Of a stretch of DNA of 64,000 nt, positions 63,433-64,000 are shown piece by piece. How positions within the stretch are numbered: the stretch's first letter is position 1; each line of letters begins with the position of its first letter. Both the position numbers and the translations under genes were made by a program. Origin of the DNA: an uncultured Pelagibacteraceae bacterium (lineage in GTDB: Bacteria > Pseudomonadota > Alphaproteobacteria > Pelagibacterales > Pelagibacteraceae); NCBI GenBank assembly GCA_902531765.1, contig CACAFC010000003.1, positions 50,637-114,636 on the forward strand, read 5' to 3'. The notes under the pieces were generated by a model. It saw only the letters and a list, made by a program, of their open reading frames with translations. It made no database searches and was not told the DNA's origin.

Positions 63433-64000
63433 TTATTTTCTACCTGTAGATAGCAGTTGTTTGTAAAGTTTAACATCTGCATTTCCTTCGCATCCAATGA
63501 CAAGAATGTTGGAATCTTTGTTCAAATCTAATAATTTTTTCGCTTTAGAATTGTTAGCTAAACCTATCAGTGCAATAATCCCTGGAGTTGCACATTCACC
63601 TCCTACAATTGAACCTTTACTTAATTTTCTATCCTTTAGCATCGCTGTTGTTTTGGCAACATTTTTGTCAGCAACAGATACGCAATAGTTAGAAGTTTTT
63701 TTTAATATTTGCCATGGAACAAGTGACATTTCATTACATGACATCCCACCCATAATACTCTCTTTTTTTATTCTTATTTTTTTCAGTTTATTTGCTTTTA
63801 CACTCTGAAGAACACAATCTGCTCTGTCAGGTTCAACAACAATTATTTTTGGAATTCTTTTAAAATATTTTGCTACACCTGCAACTACACCTGCTGCTAA
63901 TCCTCCAACACCAGCTTGAACAAATATATGTGTTATGTAATGATCTGTTTGTTTAGAGATTTCTTTTATCATAATAGAATATCCAGCCATTGTAAGCTGG
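63433..64000 (-). CDS. Diaminopropionate ammonia-lyase-like PLP enzyme, 5' end outside window
   Basis: C-terminal 190 residues or so of a fold-type II PLP enzyme; the reading frame stays open to the window edge and the N-terminal PLP-lysine is not included. TMAGYSIMI, FVQAGVGGLAAGV (phosphate-binding Gly loop), IVVEPDRADC, GGMSCNEMSLVPWQIL, GGECATPGIIALIGL and LVIGCEGNADVKLYKQLL follow 2,3-diaminopropionate ammonia-lyase (YgeX/DpaL), which yields pyruvate and ammonia. Threonine dehydratase-like or ectoine-related EutB enzymes are less close alternatives. It precedes the photolyase on the same strand. Confidence 0.8.
   Translation of the reverse strand, partial: QLTMAGYSIMIKEISKQTDHYITHIFVQAGVGGLAAGVVAGVAKYFKRIPKIIVVEPDRADCVLQSVKANKLKKIRIKKESIMGGMSCNEMSLVPWQILKKTSNYCVSVADKNVAKTTAMLKDRKLSKGSIVGGECATPGIIALIGLANNSKAKKLLDLNKDSNILVIGCEGNADVKLYKQLLSTGRK

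Noticed and set aside
63426..63503. 26-codon N-terminal extension of the photolyase
   Set aside because: It overlaps the upstream PLP-enzyme gene and the conserved N-terminus begins with the ATG at 63425.
1..64000. CRISPR arrays, insertion sequences, prophage or toxin-antitoxin modules
   Set aside because: I saw no regularly spaced repeats, transposase or integrase motifs, terminal inverted repeats or paired small toxin/antitoxin genes anywhere in the window.

Overview
This window looks like a single, very AT-rich, densely packed chromosome segment of a SAR11-clade alphaproteobacterium (Candidatus Pelagibacter or a close relative). This rests on content, not on a database search. The gene set is that of a streamlined marine heterotroph: proteorhodopsin next to a ferredoxin/reductase pair, PPDK, PEP carboxylase, a compact IMP dehydrogenase, a PotABCD-type importer and an ectoine-hydrolase-like gene. 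Intergenic gaps are tiny (the longest is about 210 bases), neighbours often overlap by 1-35 bases, and almost all convergent gene pairs share their stop codons. I see no insertion sequences, prophage, CRISPR array, rRNA or origin. The only tRNA is tRNA-Leu(GAG).

Layout. 1-7.5 kb: a polyprenyl synthase cut by the left edge, divergent from an S49 peptidase-glyQ-glyS-ppdK run. 7.5-14 kb: nadA-nadC, tRNA-Leu, ygfZ, a dihydroorotase-like gene, an SMR exporter and a propionyl-CoA synthetase. 14-17 kb: proteorhodopsin with its own terminator, then ferredoxin, ferredoxin reductase and a GST. 17-24 kb: dksA followed by two unlisted, overlapping small membrane-protein ORFs (reverse strand), then a lipid-linked sugar transferase pair, ppc and a secreted PL5/alginate-lyase-like protein. 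24-30 kb: umuDC under a recognisable alphaproteobacterial SOS box, cupin and GFA proteins, a glycerate-kinase-like protein, a TolC-type porin and recA. 30-40.8 kb: alaS, icd, psd-pssA, a GT8-like gene, rlmE, guaB (without CBS domains), a TPR protein, guaA and panB. 40.8-49.5 kb: an Asp/Glu-racemase-like EutA homologue, a DoeA-like ectoine hydrolase, an ABC importer (ATPase, binding protein, two permeases) and a fused hydroxyacyl-CoA dehydrogenase/enoyl-CoA hydratase. 49.5-58 kb: cyclophilin, putative metallopeptidase, agmatinase-family ureohydrolase, aldehyde dehydrogenase, ArgE-like deacetylase, CsaA-like protein, LysE exporter and aconitase. 58-64 kb: YfgM-like and BamB envelope proteins, a cupin-like protein, ZapE, YjbQ, photolyase and a diaminopropionate ammonia-lyase-like gene cut by the right edge.

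How the genes fit together. Central carbon genes (ppdK, ppc, icd, acnA, prpE, the FadN-like fusion) surround a module for small nitrogenous compounds: ectoine-type hydrolase, polyamine-type transporter, agmatinase-family enzyme and aldehyde dehydrogenase. Light-related functions are proteorhodopsin (Gln at the spectral-tuning site, so probably blue-absorbing) and CPD photolyase. An SOS module (umuDC, recA) shares a GAACAAAA-type upstream motif. The most noteworthy items are the two small membrane proteins downstream of dksA, the SOS box that overlaps the umuD transcription and translation start, the CBS-less IMP dehydrogenase, the terminator inside the importer operon, and systematic stop-codon sharing at convergent junctions.
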